A stretch of DNA of 64,000 bases, from the NCBI RefSeq assembly GCF_045635475.1, contig NZ_JBJGXI010000014.1, positions 32,444-96,443 of the forward strand, in the 5' to 3' direction. How positions within the stretch are numbered: position 1 is the first letter of the stretch; the number at the start of each line of letters is the position of its first letter. The position numbers were made by a program, and so were the translations under genes. The notes under the pieces were generated by a model. It did no database searches. It was not told the origin of the DNA and was given only the letters and a program-made list of their open reading frames with translations. Origin of the DNA: JBJGXI01 sp045635475 (lineage in GTDB: Bacteria > Bacillota > Bacilli > Bacillales > Amphibacillaceae). This document shows, piece after piece, positions 10,208 to 19,154 of the stretch.

Positions 10208-10222
10208 CAGTAAATTTAAACA

Positions 10223-11332
10223 TTATCTAGGCCATCTATCTTTCGCCTCTAATAATGGTTCAAAGTGTTGATGAGGTTCTGTCTGATACCAATAAGCAAC
10301 AGAACATACATCATCTTGTCTTTCAAAAAGTCCATTCTTATAGACTCCAATTTGTTGTACAGTTACTTTTAGCTCTTTTTCAAATCGAATCGGATCTAGA
10401 ATGTGCCAACGATAAAAGCCTCGCATTGGCGGCACATCATCATTATGATAAGGATTGTGAACCATTTCGTCATGTTTCGAATAATAAGGATAACCTAAAT
10501 AGGGTGTGTTATACGTATTTTCAACCGTTTTTCCATTCTCTTGAGAAGCGAAACTCCAAGCACCGCCAAAGTAATCTTCCATACCTGTTCCGCAAATAGT
10601 AGGATAATCTGTATCACCATCTAGATACATTTTGATTTCTCCTTCACCCCACCAATATCTTTCTAAAGTGGCCAATCCTATATAAGTTCCAATATATTGT
10701 CCTTTTCCTTTAATGCCATCGATAATGACATAATCTTCAGCATTATTTGTAATTTTTTGTCGGTTCCATTTTGCGTGAAAATAAGCTGTATTACTTGGTA
10801 ATTCATCATGGATTGCATAATCAATTTGATAGAACAGAGCAGGGATAGGCCCCTCGTGTTGATTTTCTATGGTGATCTTCGCTTTTTTATGAAAAGGCAT
10901 AGGAAAATAACTGTTAAATCCTCGTGTTGGATTAACCGCAATTGGTAATGAATTGACGACACAACCTCTCCCAAATCCATTACAGAAAAAATCACCTAAT
11001 GGCGTTTCAACAGATGGATGATCTTCATCATCCCAATACATTCTTAAGACGAGATCACGAAGTACGAAATAATTTTTTTCTGTTTGATCTGTAACAGTCA
11101 TCCATATATGTTGAATAACTCCTGGACCATCTATATTACATAAGGTGACCGTTTCACCAGGTTGCACATCTCTCAAACAGGGTGAGCCTTTGCGAGATGG
11201 TCCTAAGTGACTAGATGCCTTACCACCTGCTCCTTTTTCTCCTCTAGGATTTTCTGCTGTAATCGCTCTTGATTTTACATTACTTGTTAAAGGTAAAGTA
11301 GATAAACTATTCAAAAACATATCGTGAAACAT
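10223..11332 (-). CDS. DUF2961 / GH172-family glycoside hydrolase
   Basis: Member of the DUF2961 family, now GH172, whose characterised members act on alpha-D-fructofuranosides (difructose anhydride I synthase/hydrolase of Bifidobacterium) or alpha-D-arabinofuranosides. The 369-residue protein shows the family core: SRKGSPCLRDVQPGETVTL, the block WWGEGEIKMYLDGD and GTGMEDYFGGAW. Glu230 (or Glu232) and Glu252 are my candidates for the acid/base and nucleophile, by their spacing to the reported pair. No signal peptide, so it is cytoplasmic and acts on imported substrate. It is the last gene after the lipoprotein and two permeases and precedes the fructokinase and GH32 genes, which favours a fructose-containing substrate. 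AGGAGCG lies before the ATG. Confidence 0.82.
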   Translation of the reverse strand: MFHDMFLNSLSTLPLTSNVKSRAITAENPRGEKGAGGKASSHLGPSRKGSPCLRDVQPGETVTLCNIDGPGVIQHIWMTVTDQTEKNYFVLRDLVLRMYWDDEDHPSVETPLGDFFCNGFGRGCVVNSLPIAVNPTRGFNSYFPMPFHKKAKITIENQHEGPIPALFYQIDYAIHDELPSNTAYFHAKWNRQKITNNAEDYVIIDGIKGKGQYIGTYIGLATLERYWWGEGEIKMYLDGDTDYPTICGTGMEDYFGGAWSFASQENGKTVENTYNTPYLGYPYYSKHDEMVHNPYHNDDVPPMRGFYRWHILDPIRFEKELKVTVQQIGVYKNGLFERQDDVCSVAYWYQTEPHQHFEPLLEAKDRWPR

Positions 11333-11351
11333 ATCTTATCGCTCCTATTTG

Positions 11352-12194
11352 TTATTGTTTGACGCCGCCTTGCGTAATACCTTCCATAATGTTTTTCTCA
11401 AAGAATAGGACAAATAATATGATAGGTAATATAATAAACCAACCCATAGCACTAATCAGATCCCACGGAACCTCGAAGTTACTTTCTCTTGGCACGGTGG
11501 TAATTCCAACACTCAACATCTTTATTCTATATGTGAAAAATAATGGAGTGAAAAATTCATTTAAGCTAAGAATAAAATTAATGATTGATACTGTAGCTAT
11601 CGCTGGCTTCATTAAAGGAAAATAAATTTTAAATAAAATATGGCCAAAATGAGCACCATCTATTTGTGCTGCTTCTTCTAGTGACATTGGAATCTGTTTT
11701 ACAAAGTTATACAAAATTAACACAGAGAATGGCAGTAATAAACTTGTATACAAAATGATTAAACCTAAATAAGTATCTACTAGATTAAACGATTTCATAA
11801 AATCATATAGTGGTCTTGCTGTAATGACAGGTGGTATTAAGGCTGAGAATAATAATAATCTGAACGACCAACTGATGCTATGGAACTTTTCAAATCTTGC
11901 AAATGCATATGCTGCTGCTGTACCTAAAATAATAGTTGCAAATAATGATAGACCAGTTACCACCAAAGTATTCCAAGCCATTACTTCAACATCTAAGTCA
12001 ATAAATAAATCGATATAATTTTGAAATGTAAAATTCTCTGGGAAGTAATTAATTGGTGTCGAAAATAGTTCTCCTCTTGGTGTAATAGAAGAAACAAAAA
12101 TCCAATACAAAGGAACTAATATAATAAAAGCAACAGATAACGTTAATCCCCACCTAAAGATAAAATGAAATATATGGTTTTTCTTTGTATTCAC
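11352..12194 (-). CDS. Sugar ABC transporter permease, MalG type
   Basis: Inner-membrane permease of a CUT1-type carbohydrate importer, with about six hydrophobic helices and the cytoplasmic coupling loop LEEAAQIDGAHFGHILFKIY that contacts the ATPase. I took the GTG at 12194: AGGAGGG lies 6 nt upstream and the gene then begins 10 nt after the preceding permease stops. The frame stays open 20 codons further upstream but that would overlap the neighbour. It pairs with the MalF-type permease and the lipoprotein. No ATPase is encoded nearby; a shared MsmK-type ATPase elsewhere in the genome would be needed. Confidence 0.88.
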   Translation of the reverse strand: MNTKKNHIFHFIFRWGLTLSVAFIILVPLYWIFVSSITPRGELFSTPINYFPENFTFQNYIDLFIDLDVEVMAWNTLVVTGLSLFATIILGTAAAYAFARFEKFHSISWSFRLLLFSALIPPVITARPLYDFMKSFNLVDTYLGLIILYTSLLLPFSVLILYNFVKQIPMSLEEAAQIDGAHFGHILFKIYFPLMKPAIATVSIINFILSLNEFFTPLFFTYRIKMLSVGITTVPRESNFEVPWDLISAMGWFIILPIILFVLFFEKNIMEGITQGGVKQ

Positions 12195-12204
12195 GATATC
12201 CCTC

Positions 12205-13092
12205 CTAGTACTGTGCCTTTTTAATAAATAATAAATTAATGGCACTAAACGCAATCATGATAAAGAATAACAACAGGGCTAGTGCAGACGCGTATCCTAT
12301 ATTTAAGTTCGTAAAGGCTTCTACTGCAATCCGATAAGCTAATAAACTAGTAGAATCGCCAGGACCACCAGAAGTCATCGCATATACTAAGTCATACATG
12401 GTTATTCTCCACATAGTAAAGAAGATACATAGTGTCAATAATGTAGGAATTATCATTGGAAGCGTTATTTTAAAAAACGTTTTAATTTTATTTGCGCCAT
12501 CAATTTTAGCTGATTCGTATATTTCTTCTGGTATAAATTGTAGTCCAGCTAAAACTAGAATTGCGAAGAAAGGTATATCTTTCCATAAATCTACTAATAT
12601 AACCGATAATTGAGCAGACCATGGATGAATTAACCAATCAAAATGAAAATCTGGATTGATTCTGCGAATTAAATCATTAATTAAACCATAACTATCATTA
12701 AATGCCCATTTAGCTGCAATTCCTGTTACAACCATCGGCATAGCCCACGGTATTAAGGTAATAGTTCTTAAAAACTTTTTTCCTCTAAACTTAACATTTA
12801 GTAATAAAGCTAAAAACACACCTAGAATCACATGAAAAATCATCGAAACGACAGTGAATATAATAGTAAAATTAAGAGAAGCTATGATCTTATCATCTTG
12901 AAAAATATTAATGAAATTTTGTATCCCTACAAAAGTTGCTTCTCCACCTTTAAACATATTTATTTCAAAAAAGCTATTAATAAAAGTTACAATTAATGGA
13001 TAAACAATTGTAAAACCTCTTACGATTAAAACGGGTAAAATTAATAGCCATGCGAGTTTCCATTTTGCAGATTTTTTCATAGTTCCTTGCAT
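12205..13092 (-). CDS. Sugar ABC transporter permease, MalF type
   Basis: Second permease of the CUT1-type importer, 295 residues, with six hydrophobic segments and the coupling motif YESAKIDGANKIKTFFKITL. Translation starts at ATG 13092 after AAAGAGTG. It follows the solute-binding lipoprotein gene after a 66-nt gap that contains a perfect palindrome, and lies 10 nt before the MalG-type gene. The substrate is inferred from the downstream GH172, GH32 and fructokinase genes to be a fructose-containing oligosaccharide. Confidence 0.88.
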   Translation of the reverse strand: MQGTMKKSAKWKLAWLLILPVLIVRGFTIVYPLIVTFINSFFEINMFKGGEATFVGIQNFINIFQDDKIIASLNFTIIFTVVSMIFHVILGVFLALLLNVKFRGKKFLRTITLIPWAMPMVVTGIAAKWAFNDSYGLINDLIRRINPDFHFDWLIHPWSAQLSVILVDLWKDIPFFAILVLAGLQFIPEEIYESAKIDGANKIKTFFKITLPMIIPTLLTLCIFFTMWRITMYDLVYAMTSGGPGDSTSLLAYRIAVEAFTNLNIGYASALALLLFFIMIAFSAINLLFIKKAQY

Positions 13093-13118
13093 CTATATCA
13101 CTCTTTCTTATTTAAAGA

Positions 13119-13148
13119 TTATCGGAAGAAGTATACTTCTTCCGATAA
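13119..13148 (-). terminator. Perfect 30-bp palindrome after receptor gene
   Basis: TTATCGGAAGAAGTA followed by its exact complement, lying 10 nt past the stop of the solute-binding protein gene. Read leftward it is followed by TCTTTAAAT. Such hairpins after receptor genes commonly attenuate transcription and protect the 3' end, so that the receptor is made in excess over the permeases. It could also bind a dimeric protein. Confidence 0.65.
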
Positions 13149-13158
13149 AAGTTATACA

Positions 13159-14475
13159 TTAATTGGTTAATCGATCAATCTCCTCTTGCGCTTGTTCCAC
13201 TGTCTCATCTAGAGTAATTTCATCCGATATATAATTTTGAAATATACTACCGATACCACTGACGAATTCCATAGACTGTGGTACTAATGGTCTACCTCTT
13301 AGCGTACTTTGTTCAATATATTGTTGAACACTTTCCAAACCTGGAGCAGAGAAATCAGGATCATTTAATACATCTAACCTAGCTGGTAAACGACCAGACA
13401 TCTCATAATAAGCAATTTGTCCTTCAGGGGATGCTAAATACTCCAATACTTTTTTCGAAGCTTCTTTCTTTTCAGATGATGCATTAATAACATGGTGCCA
13501 AGAAGCAATATAAGCATCATTGGTTTCAAACGTTGGCATAGGAGCGATATCTAAATGTTCTGGACCATAAGCTCCTGCTTCATCAAAAGTAGGAATAGCC
13601 CCTGTATACATAAACAACATGCCATATTTGTTATCAATAAATTTCTGGATCATTGGATCATAAATATCAGCCAATTGACTTAGTGGAGTTACTTCTTCTT
13701 CGTGTGCTAAATCATATAAGAATTGAAGTGCTTCCTGTGTTTTAGGATTTTCCCAATCAAAATAATCTCCACCAAACAAGTTAATAAATGTACCTATTTC
13801 ATTAAATACATAACTTCTTTCCCAGGCACCACCATAACCATAAACATCTTCACCCAAATCAGTAACTGCTCGAGCATATTCCAAAAATTCTTCTTTATTA
13901 CTAGGTACCTCCATGCCTGCTTCATCTAATAATGCATGGTTAACCCAAAATGCTAATATTTCTAAATAACTTGGTACAGAATAAACACTTCCTTCATAAG
14001 TTGGAATATCATTCATATACTGTTCTGCAAAATTCGAAATAACATCTTCAGTCATCACATCATCTTCCAGAGGCTCTAAATAACCGGCTCTCGAGAAGGC
14101 TGTCATCAATTCATCATTAATATGCATCATATCAATTTCTGTATCTCCGGATGAAAGAATTGTAGTCATTTTTGCTACCATATCATCCGGGTTAGAAGGG
14201 GTGACGACAACATCAATTTCTACACCTGTTGCATCTAAAATTTTCTCTTCTAATTCACCCCAACCTGGTCGTGATGAATCATTTGTCATCCAAGTAATTG
14301 TTTCACCTTCTACACTTTCAGAACCACTATTTGAATTTTCTCCACTACTTTCATTATTATTTGAATCTTGCTCACCACTGCTTGAATTATTAACACCAAC
14401 ACAACCTATTAATAATGAGAATAGAAATCCGACAACCATCAACAATAAAAAAGAGCGAAACTTATTTTTTGACAA
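13159..14475 (-). CDS. Sugar ABC transporter solute-binding lipoprotein
   Basis: Extracellular substrate receptor of the CUT1-type importer. It has a lipoprotein signal with lipobox LLIGC (Cys25), then an Asn/Ser/Glu-rich flexible linker up to about residue 60, then a family 1 solute-binding fold (TITWMTNDSS, LYDLAHEEEVTPLS, MLFMYTGAIPTF, VLEYLASPEGQ). The start is TTG, 8 nt after GGGAGG. It is first in a leftward operon with two permeases and a GH172 enzyme. A cre-like sequence just upstream suggests CcpA repression, and the divergent kinase/AraC pair probably activates it. Confidence 0.9.
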   Translation of the reverse strand: MSKNKFRSFLLLMVVGFLFSLLIGCVGVNNSSSGEQDSNNNESSGENSNSGSESVEGETITWMTNDSSRPGWGELEEKILDATGVEIDVVVTPSNPDDMVAKMTTILSSGDTEIDMMHINDELMTAFSRAGYLEPLEDDVMTEDVISNFAEQYMNDIPTYEGSVYSVPSYLEILAFWVNHALLDEAGMEVPSNKEEFLEYARAVTDLGEDVYGYGGAWERSYVFNEIGTFINLFGGDYFDWENPKTQEALQFLYDLAHEEEVTPLSQLADIYDPMIQKFIDNKYGMLFMYTGAIPTFDEAGAYGPEHLDIAPMPTFETNDAYIASWHHVINASSEKKEASKKVLEYLASPEGQIAYYEMSGRLPARLDVLNDPDFSAPGLESVQQYIEQSTLRGRPLVPQSMEFVSGIGSIFQNYISDEITLDETVEQAQEEIDRLTN

Positions 14476-14495
14476 CGTAAAAACCTCCCTTTAAT

Positions 14496-14509
14496 TAAAA
14501 GCGCTTTCA
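14496..14509 (-). promoter_or_regulatory. cre-like CcpA site; leftward promoter region
   Basis: Leftward strand reads TGAAAGCGCTTTTA, one mismatch from the Bacillus catabolite-responsive consensus TGWAARCGYTWNCW. It lies 21 nt before the TTG start of the receptor gene. A TATAAT-like box (complement at 14535-14540) lies about 25 nt further upstream, though its -35 partner is weak. A site between promoter and start would let CcpA block transcription when glucose is present. Confidence 0.6.
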
Positions 14510-14669
14510 TACGATGAAGGATCCTTCAATTTGAATTATAAATTGCTTGAAAAGAATAGAAAATGCAAATTTCATAGGATTTGTTTATAAAAATTCTAGG
14601 TACACTTAAATTCTTACAAAGAAGATAGTATATTAAGTAATAATAAACCTATAAAGTTGGTGACTACAG

Positions 14670-16487
14670 GTGTATAAATTCCACGATAAAATAAAATCCT
14701 TTTTTTCAAAGTTCAGAAATAAATTGATGATTAATTTCTTAATAATTGCTGTTATTCCCTTAATTATTGTTGGAGGCTTATCGTACGTGCTGGCTTATAA
14801 CATTGCAAAAGATAAAATTGTAGATTCCGTATCTTACTCAAGCACACAGTTAAATGCATCATTAGCAGAGCGTTTTAACCAAATGAAAAATGCTGCTGAT
14901 GTTATGGAATACCATATGTATACCCTAATACTACAGCCGGATAGTTCTTTATCTCGTCAGTTGACTACATATAGTAATGTTCGGAATAGCTTATTTAATT
15001 TAAGCAGCACTTTTAATTTTGGTAATATTAGCGTCTATTCTGATGAACGTTTTATTTTTAGCAATGAAGGAATTACTTTTTTTTCATTTGACGATTTACA
15101 AAATAGAAACCTGTCCTTGACTGAACTTGTACCGAAAGCAAATGAAAATAATTGGGAAGTGATGCAAAATATTAAGGAACCTTTTATTAAATATAATTCT
15201 AATGCATCTCAAGATTACATATCGATATTTAAACCATTTCAATTAGCTAATAGTGATCAAATTGAATATGTCTATTTTATTGATATTCCTGTTAATGAAA
15301 TTGAAAAAGTACTAAAAGAAAGAGAGTTGGAAGACTCTATAAATATTTTTATTACAGATGAACAGGGGGAATCCATAATTGGTGAAGCTAATCATTTGCA
15401 AATTTCAACTATAAAAAATGTTTTGAATTCCGTGACATCAGAAGAAACTACTGTAATCGAAATAGAAGATACAACTGTAATTACAATAAAAAATCCTGTT
15501 ACACAATGGCGTATGATAACAGAAGTGCCTAACAAATATATAAGAAGTAATACAAAAATCTTAATTAGTATTTTATTAACCACACTAATTTTAACTGTCT
15601 TGATTGCTATAATTAGCAGTCTATTCATTTCAAATAATTTAAGTAAACGAGTAAATAAAATAGCATCCATATTAGATCATTATAAAAATAAGAAAAATGG
15701 AACAGAACTTACTAATGTTCATCTACCTGTTTTGAAAAAAAAACAATTTCATGATGAATTTGACCGTCTTTCACTCGTTTTTAATGAAATGTCTAACAAA
15801 ATGAACCATGATTTTGAGAAGATATTAGAAATGAAAGCAATAGAAGAAAAGATGCAATTCGAATTACAACAAGCAAAGATAAATCCACATTTTCTGTATA
15901 ATATTTTAGATTCTATTAAAAGTTGTCAGAGTTCAGGTAATATTCAAGAGGCTAATAAAATGATTACTAGATTGGCAAAGTTTTATCGATTATTATTACG
16001 GAAAGAAGAGGAACTAATATTAATTAAAGATGAGCTAGAAATTGTTCAATTATTTATGGAAATTGAGAGTATAAATAAGGAAAACATTTTCACTTGGGAT
16101 ATCAAAACAGATGACATGATTGAAAACTTCTTAATTCCAAAATTTGTTTTGCAACCTATAATTGAGAACGCTATTAAACATGGAATTAGCAACTGTAAAG
16201 AAAAGCTATATATCCAGATAAATATCTCTTATGACGATAATTATATTCTAGTTAATATTCAAGATAATGGCGATGGTATTGAACAGCATAATTTAAAAGA
16301 TTTAAATCAAACCCTTACCTCTAAAACAGTTGACTCTGAAAACTTCTTTGGAATTAGCAACGTGAATTTTCGATTAACTAGATTTTCTAATCATCAGGAT
16401 CCATTGCAAATTACTAGTCAATTACATGGAGGTACGACTGTAGAAATACGAATTGATCCGATGTTACCGGAAAGTGAAATAGACTAA
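14670..16487 (+). CDS. YesM-type sensor histidine kinase
   Basis: Membrane histidine kinase, 605 residues, divergent from the sugar importer. It has a first transmembrane helix at about 19-41, a large extracellular sensor domain, a second helix at about 296-318, a HAMP-like linker, the His_kinase block INPHFLYNILDSIKS with the phosphorylated His at about 407, and an ATP-binding domain with NAIKHG, QDNGDGI and FGISNVNFRL. The start is GTG after a weak GGTGA; the next Met falls inside the helix. The regulator follows after 15 nt. Likely senses the sugar taken up by the divergent importer. Confidence 0.9.
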   Translation: MYKFHDKIKSFFSKFRNKLMINFLIIAVIPLIIVGGLSYVLAYNIAKDKIVDSVSYSSTQLNASLAERFNQMKNAADVMEYHMYTLILQPDSSLSRQLTTYSNVRNSLFNLSSTFNFGNISVYSDERFIFSNEGITFFSFDDLQNRNLSLTELVPKANENNWEVMQNIKEPFIKYNSNASQDYISIFKPFQLANSDQIEYVYFIDIPVNEIEKVLKERELEDSINIFITDEQGESIIGEANHLQISTIKNVLNSVTSEETTVIEIEDTTVITIKNPVTQWRMITEVPNKYIRSNTKILISILLTTLILTVLIAIISSLFISNNLSKRVNKIASILDHYKNKKNGTELTNVHLPVLKKKQFHDEFDRLSLVFNEMSNKMNHDFEKILEMKAIEEKMQFELQQAKINPHFLYNILDSIKSCQSSGNIQEANKMITRLAKFYRLLLRKEEELILIKDELEIVQLFMEIESINKENIFTWDIKTDDMIENFLIPKFVLQPIIENAIKHGISNCKEKLYIQINISYDDNYILVNIQDNGDGIEQHNLKDLNQTLTSKTVDSENFFGISNVNFRLTRFSNHQDPLQITSQLHGGTTVEIRIDPMLPESEID

Positions 16488-16502
16488 AAGGGGATTGTAC
16501 CA

Positions 16503-18086
16503 ATGAAAACGGTCATTATTGTAGATGATAATTTTAAAACAAGTGAAGGGATTTATCAGCAAATCAATTGGGAACAATTAGAAATCAAAGTGATAGATAT
16601 TTTTACAAATCCCAATGAAGCACTTGAATGTCTACAAAATCAATCAATAGATATGATTATTACTGATATTAATATGCCTTCCATGAATGGTATCGAATTA
16701 ACAAAAAAAGCTTTAAAATTGCATCCGATGATTAAAGTGATTTTTATTAGTGCTTACGATGAATTTCAATATGCGCAAGAAGCTATAAGATTAGATGTTT
16801 GTGATTACATAGAAAAACCTATAGATTTTCCATATTTACATGGCCTATTAGATTCTATGGTTAAAAAGATCGATGAAGAAAAAAGTATCCTTTTTCAAAT
16901 TAGGGAAAACAAACCGCTTTTAACGGAAAAATTTTTTGTTGATTTAATCGAATCAAATCCGTATTATGCATCCTATCATTTAGCCAATCAAGCTAAATTC
17001 TTAGAAATAGATACGGAAAATGAGCAGTATATATGTGTTATTTTTGATATTAAAAATTTGCGGTCATTGATGACAAATCATAAAATAGAACACTGTCATA
17101 TTACACTAATTCAGTTACGAAATGCTTTTTATCATTCTTTTGAACCTATTGGAACTATTCATTCTTTTCAGCAAGGCGATGACCTGATTTTCATCATAGG
17201 AACAGAACAAAATCAATGCAATCAATTAAATCAAGATATTGAGAAATTTTTGCGCTTTTTTCAAACCATCCTTTCCTATAAAATTGGTATAGGTGTCATC
17301 GTACAGAATATTTGGGATATTTCTATTTCATATAAAAGAGCAAAACAAGCTTTGGAATATCAATTTATTTATCCAGAATCAATTATCTTTGATGCAAAAG
17401 AATTAGATCAACGTCAAAACACACCGATTATTTTCACAAATGAAGAGGAAGAGAGACTAGTTAAATTAATATCGAATAATGAATTACAAGAAATCAAACT
17501 ATTTATTAATGAATTACAAGCATTTTGGGCCGATCAATCTGTTTCTAAAAATTTCATCAATGCACATCTGTATAAGTTGATCACAAGAATTATTAAATTT
17601 TCGCAAGATACGAATATTACTGATAGTGCATTGAATCAACAAGTATCGATATTCTTTGTTAATATAAATGAGATGGATACACTAGACCAAATTACAAAGA
17701 GTTTATATCAATTGTGTGAAAAAATGTGTGAAAAGTTCGATCAATCAATCTCTAATAGAACAGAAATTATCTCAGATGAAATTAAATCCTATATTCATAA
17801 CAATTATATGGATTTCAACTTAAATCTCAATAGTATTGCCGAACAAATTAATCTCAATGCTTCTTACTTAGGGTCTATATTCAAAAGAGCAACTAAGACA
17901 AATATTCCAAAATATATAACTAAAATTAGAATGGAGAGAGCCAAAGAATTATTAGAAAACCAACAACTTAAGATAAAAAATATTAGTGAATTGGTAGGCT
18001 ATTCTAATCAATATTATTTTAGTGCAAGTTTTAAGAAATATTACAGTAAAACCCCGTCGGAATTTCGTGAAGGCTTAAAAAGTTAG
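16503..18086 (+). CDS. YesN-type AraC-family response regulator
   Basis: 527-residue response regulator: receiver domain with VDDN at 8-10, phosphoacceptor Asp55 in MIITDINMP and Lys in YIEKPI; long central linker; C-terminal AraC-type double helix-turn-helix (SIAEQINLNASYLGSIFKRA, then ISELVGYSNQYYFSASFKKY). AAGGGGA precedes the ATG. Cotranscribed with the kinase just before it and, by position, the probable activator of the divergent fructoside operon. Confidence 0.92.
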   Translation: MKTVIIVDDNFKTSEGIYQQINWEQLEIKVIDIFTNPNEALECLQNQSIDMIITDINMPSMNGIELTKKALKLHPMIKVIFISAYDEFQYAQEAIRLDVCDYIEKPIDFPYLHGLLDSMVKKIDEEKSILFQIRENKPLLTEKFFVDLIESNPYYASYHLANQAKFLEIDTENEQYICVIFDIKNLRSLMTNHKIEHCHITLIQLRNAFYHSFEPIGTIHSFQQGDDLIFIIGTEQNQCNQLNQDIEKFLRFFQTILSYKIGIGVIVQNIWDISISYKRAKQALEYQFIYPESIIFDAKELDQRQNTPIIFTNEEEERLVKLISNNELQEIKLFINELQAFWADQSVSKNFINAHLYKLITRIIKFSQDTNITDSALNQQVSIFFVNINEMDTLDQITKSLYQLCEKMCEKFDQSISNRTEIISDEIKSYIHNNYMDFNLNLNSIAEQINLNASYLGSIFKRATKTNIPKYITKIRMERAKELLENQQLKIKNISELVGYSNQYYFSASFKKYYSKTPSEFREGLKS

Positions 18087-18126
18087 TAGGAGATTATCTT
18101 AACTAACTTCAGTAGATGCCAGTGCC

Positions 18127-18148
18127 TGTACTACTCGAATGTAGTACA
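18127..18148 (+). terminator. Hairpin after response regulator gene
   Basis: Perfect 8-bp stem TGTACTAC/GTAGTACA with a 6-nt loop, 40 nt past the stop of the regulator gene, followed by TTTATG. The T tract is short, so termination is likely but not certain. Confidence 0.45.
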
Positions 18149-18162
18149 TTTATGTAGTAGAT

Positions 18163-18245
18163 TCGGGTACAGATGAGGATCCTTCGGCTTGGGCGAACGA
18201 TTGCTGATTTAAGAGGCATTGCACATATAACGTGTGAATATAGAT
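18163..18245 (+). pseudogene. comM/yifB C-terminal scrap
   Basis: A short open stretch translates to VQMRILRLGRTIADLRG and continues for a few residues, the strongly conserved end of ComM/YifB Mg-chelatase-like AAA+ proteins (LRVARTIADL motif). The same DNA, with few changes, occurs at about 51011-51095 in the larger comM fragment. Nothing else of the gene is present here. It marks an old copy of that gene in this repeat-rich gap. Confidence 0.65.
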
Positions 18246-18256
18246 GGTGGTCCCTT

Positions 18257-18319
18257 TTTCCGCAATGACTGGCTCAAAACTCCGTGCAAGTGGCTCTATT
18301 GATCTGCAATAATCAAGGG
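18257..18319 (+). repeat. 60-bp CCGCAA/GGCTCAA repeat, copy 1
   Basis: Direct copy of a repeat seen three times in this gap. It consists of alternating CCGCAAT and GGCTCAA words about 21 nt apart, ending in GCAATAATCA. No coding potential is evident. Confidence 0.65.
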
Positions 18320-18561
18320 ATCGAGATCATTACGGAATTTACCACTTTACGTCAGTGCATTTGACAATAATTAGTCCTATGGTAGTTCCGCAATCATACC
18401 CGATTGCGGAACTTCATAATTATTGAATAATGTGATTGTGCTGCGAAGCAAACGACTATGATATTTAATAATTATCATTTGTTAGTATATCTCTATATCC
18501 ACAAAAAAAGCATCTTTCCATTCCAAAACACAATGACCGAACCTAAAAGGTTTTGTGTTTG

Positions 18562-18623
18562 AGTATTGCGGACAGATTGAGCCACTGTATGCGGACGTTT
18601 GAGCCAGTTATTGCGGAAGGGAG
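18562..18623 (-). repeat. 60-bp CCGCAA/GGCTCAA repeat, copy 2
   Basis: Inverted copy of the same repeat: read leftward it runs TTCCGCAATAACTGGCTCAA, then CCGCAT, GTGGCTCAAT and CCGCAATA, in the same order and spacing as copies 1 and 3. Confidence 0.65.
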
Positions 18624-18771
18624 ATCCATTGGCAATGTTTAGCCATAATTAGCGCAGATACTATAGTCCGCCACCACTGACTTAACTTTTGTCCGTGTTG
18701 AGAAACAATCGCAGGTCTGCAATAAATAATGCCAATAGGCACACCCGCTCAAGTATGATAACACGGACAAT

Positions 18772-18830
18772 CCGATTCTAAGCATCCGCTGGCGGGGCCC
18801 CGTCCCCTTCCAGCAAATGCTAAGAATCGG
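18772..18830. repeat. Long GC-rich imperfect hairpin
   Basis: CCGATTCTAAGCAT (18772-18785) pairs with ATGCTAAGAATCGG (18817-18830) with one mismatch, and CGCTGG/CCAGCA continue the stem inward to a loop containing GGGGCCCC. Its GC content is far above the surrounding DNA. No gene adjoins it closely; it may be a transposed palindromic element or a structured RNA. Confidence 0.5.
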
Positions 18831-18891
18831 GCGTTACAGTCAATGGCAAGCAGCTCCGCTGTGGCTCCCAGCTCCGCAAATGGTGGCTCTA

Positions 18892-18952
18892 TTTTCCGCA
18901 ATCGGGGGCTCAAAACTACGCATAAGGGGCTTAATTCATCCGCAATAATCAG
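18892..18952 (+). repeat. 60-bp CCGCAA/GGCTCAA repeat, copy 3
   Basis: Direct copy matching copy 1 through TTTCCGCAAT, GGCTCAAAACT and the terminal CCGCAATAATCA. Apart from these repeats, the hairpin and the comM scrap, 18246-19035 shows no gene. Confidence 0.65.
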
Positions 18953-19035
18953 TATGCGTTAAAAAAGGACACTCACGAATCCCGTAATGACAATTTGCTA
19001 TTTTGAGATTTATGCATGTAGGCTATAACAATAAA

Positions 19036-19073
19036 AGTAGCACACCAATCACTATGCGACCTGGTGTGCTGCT
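19036..19073 (-). terminator. Intrinsic terminator after adenine deaminase
   Basis: Twelve-base-pair stem (AGTAGCACACCA with its complement at 19062-19073, one G-U pair) and a 14-nt loop. Read leftward it is followed by TTTTATTG. It lies about 80 nt past the stop of the leftward deaminase gene. Confidence 0.8.
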
Positions 19074-19154
19074 TCATGATTTTGTTTTTCTCCATAAAAG
19101 TTAACTAGTTATCCTAAGTGTTAGACGCTCTCTTCCTCAAAAGTCTTATTCAAT

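Noticed and set aside
18257..18952. Possible CRISPR array from repeated CCGCAA/GGCTCAA words
   Set aside because: Only three copies, hundreds of bases apart, one inverted, and no cas genes nearby.
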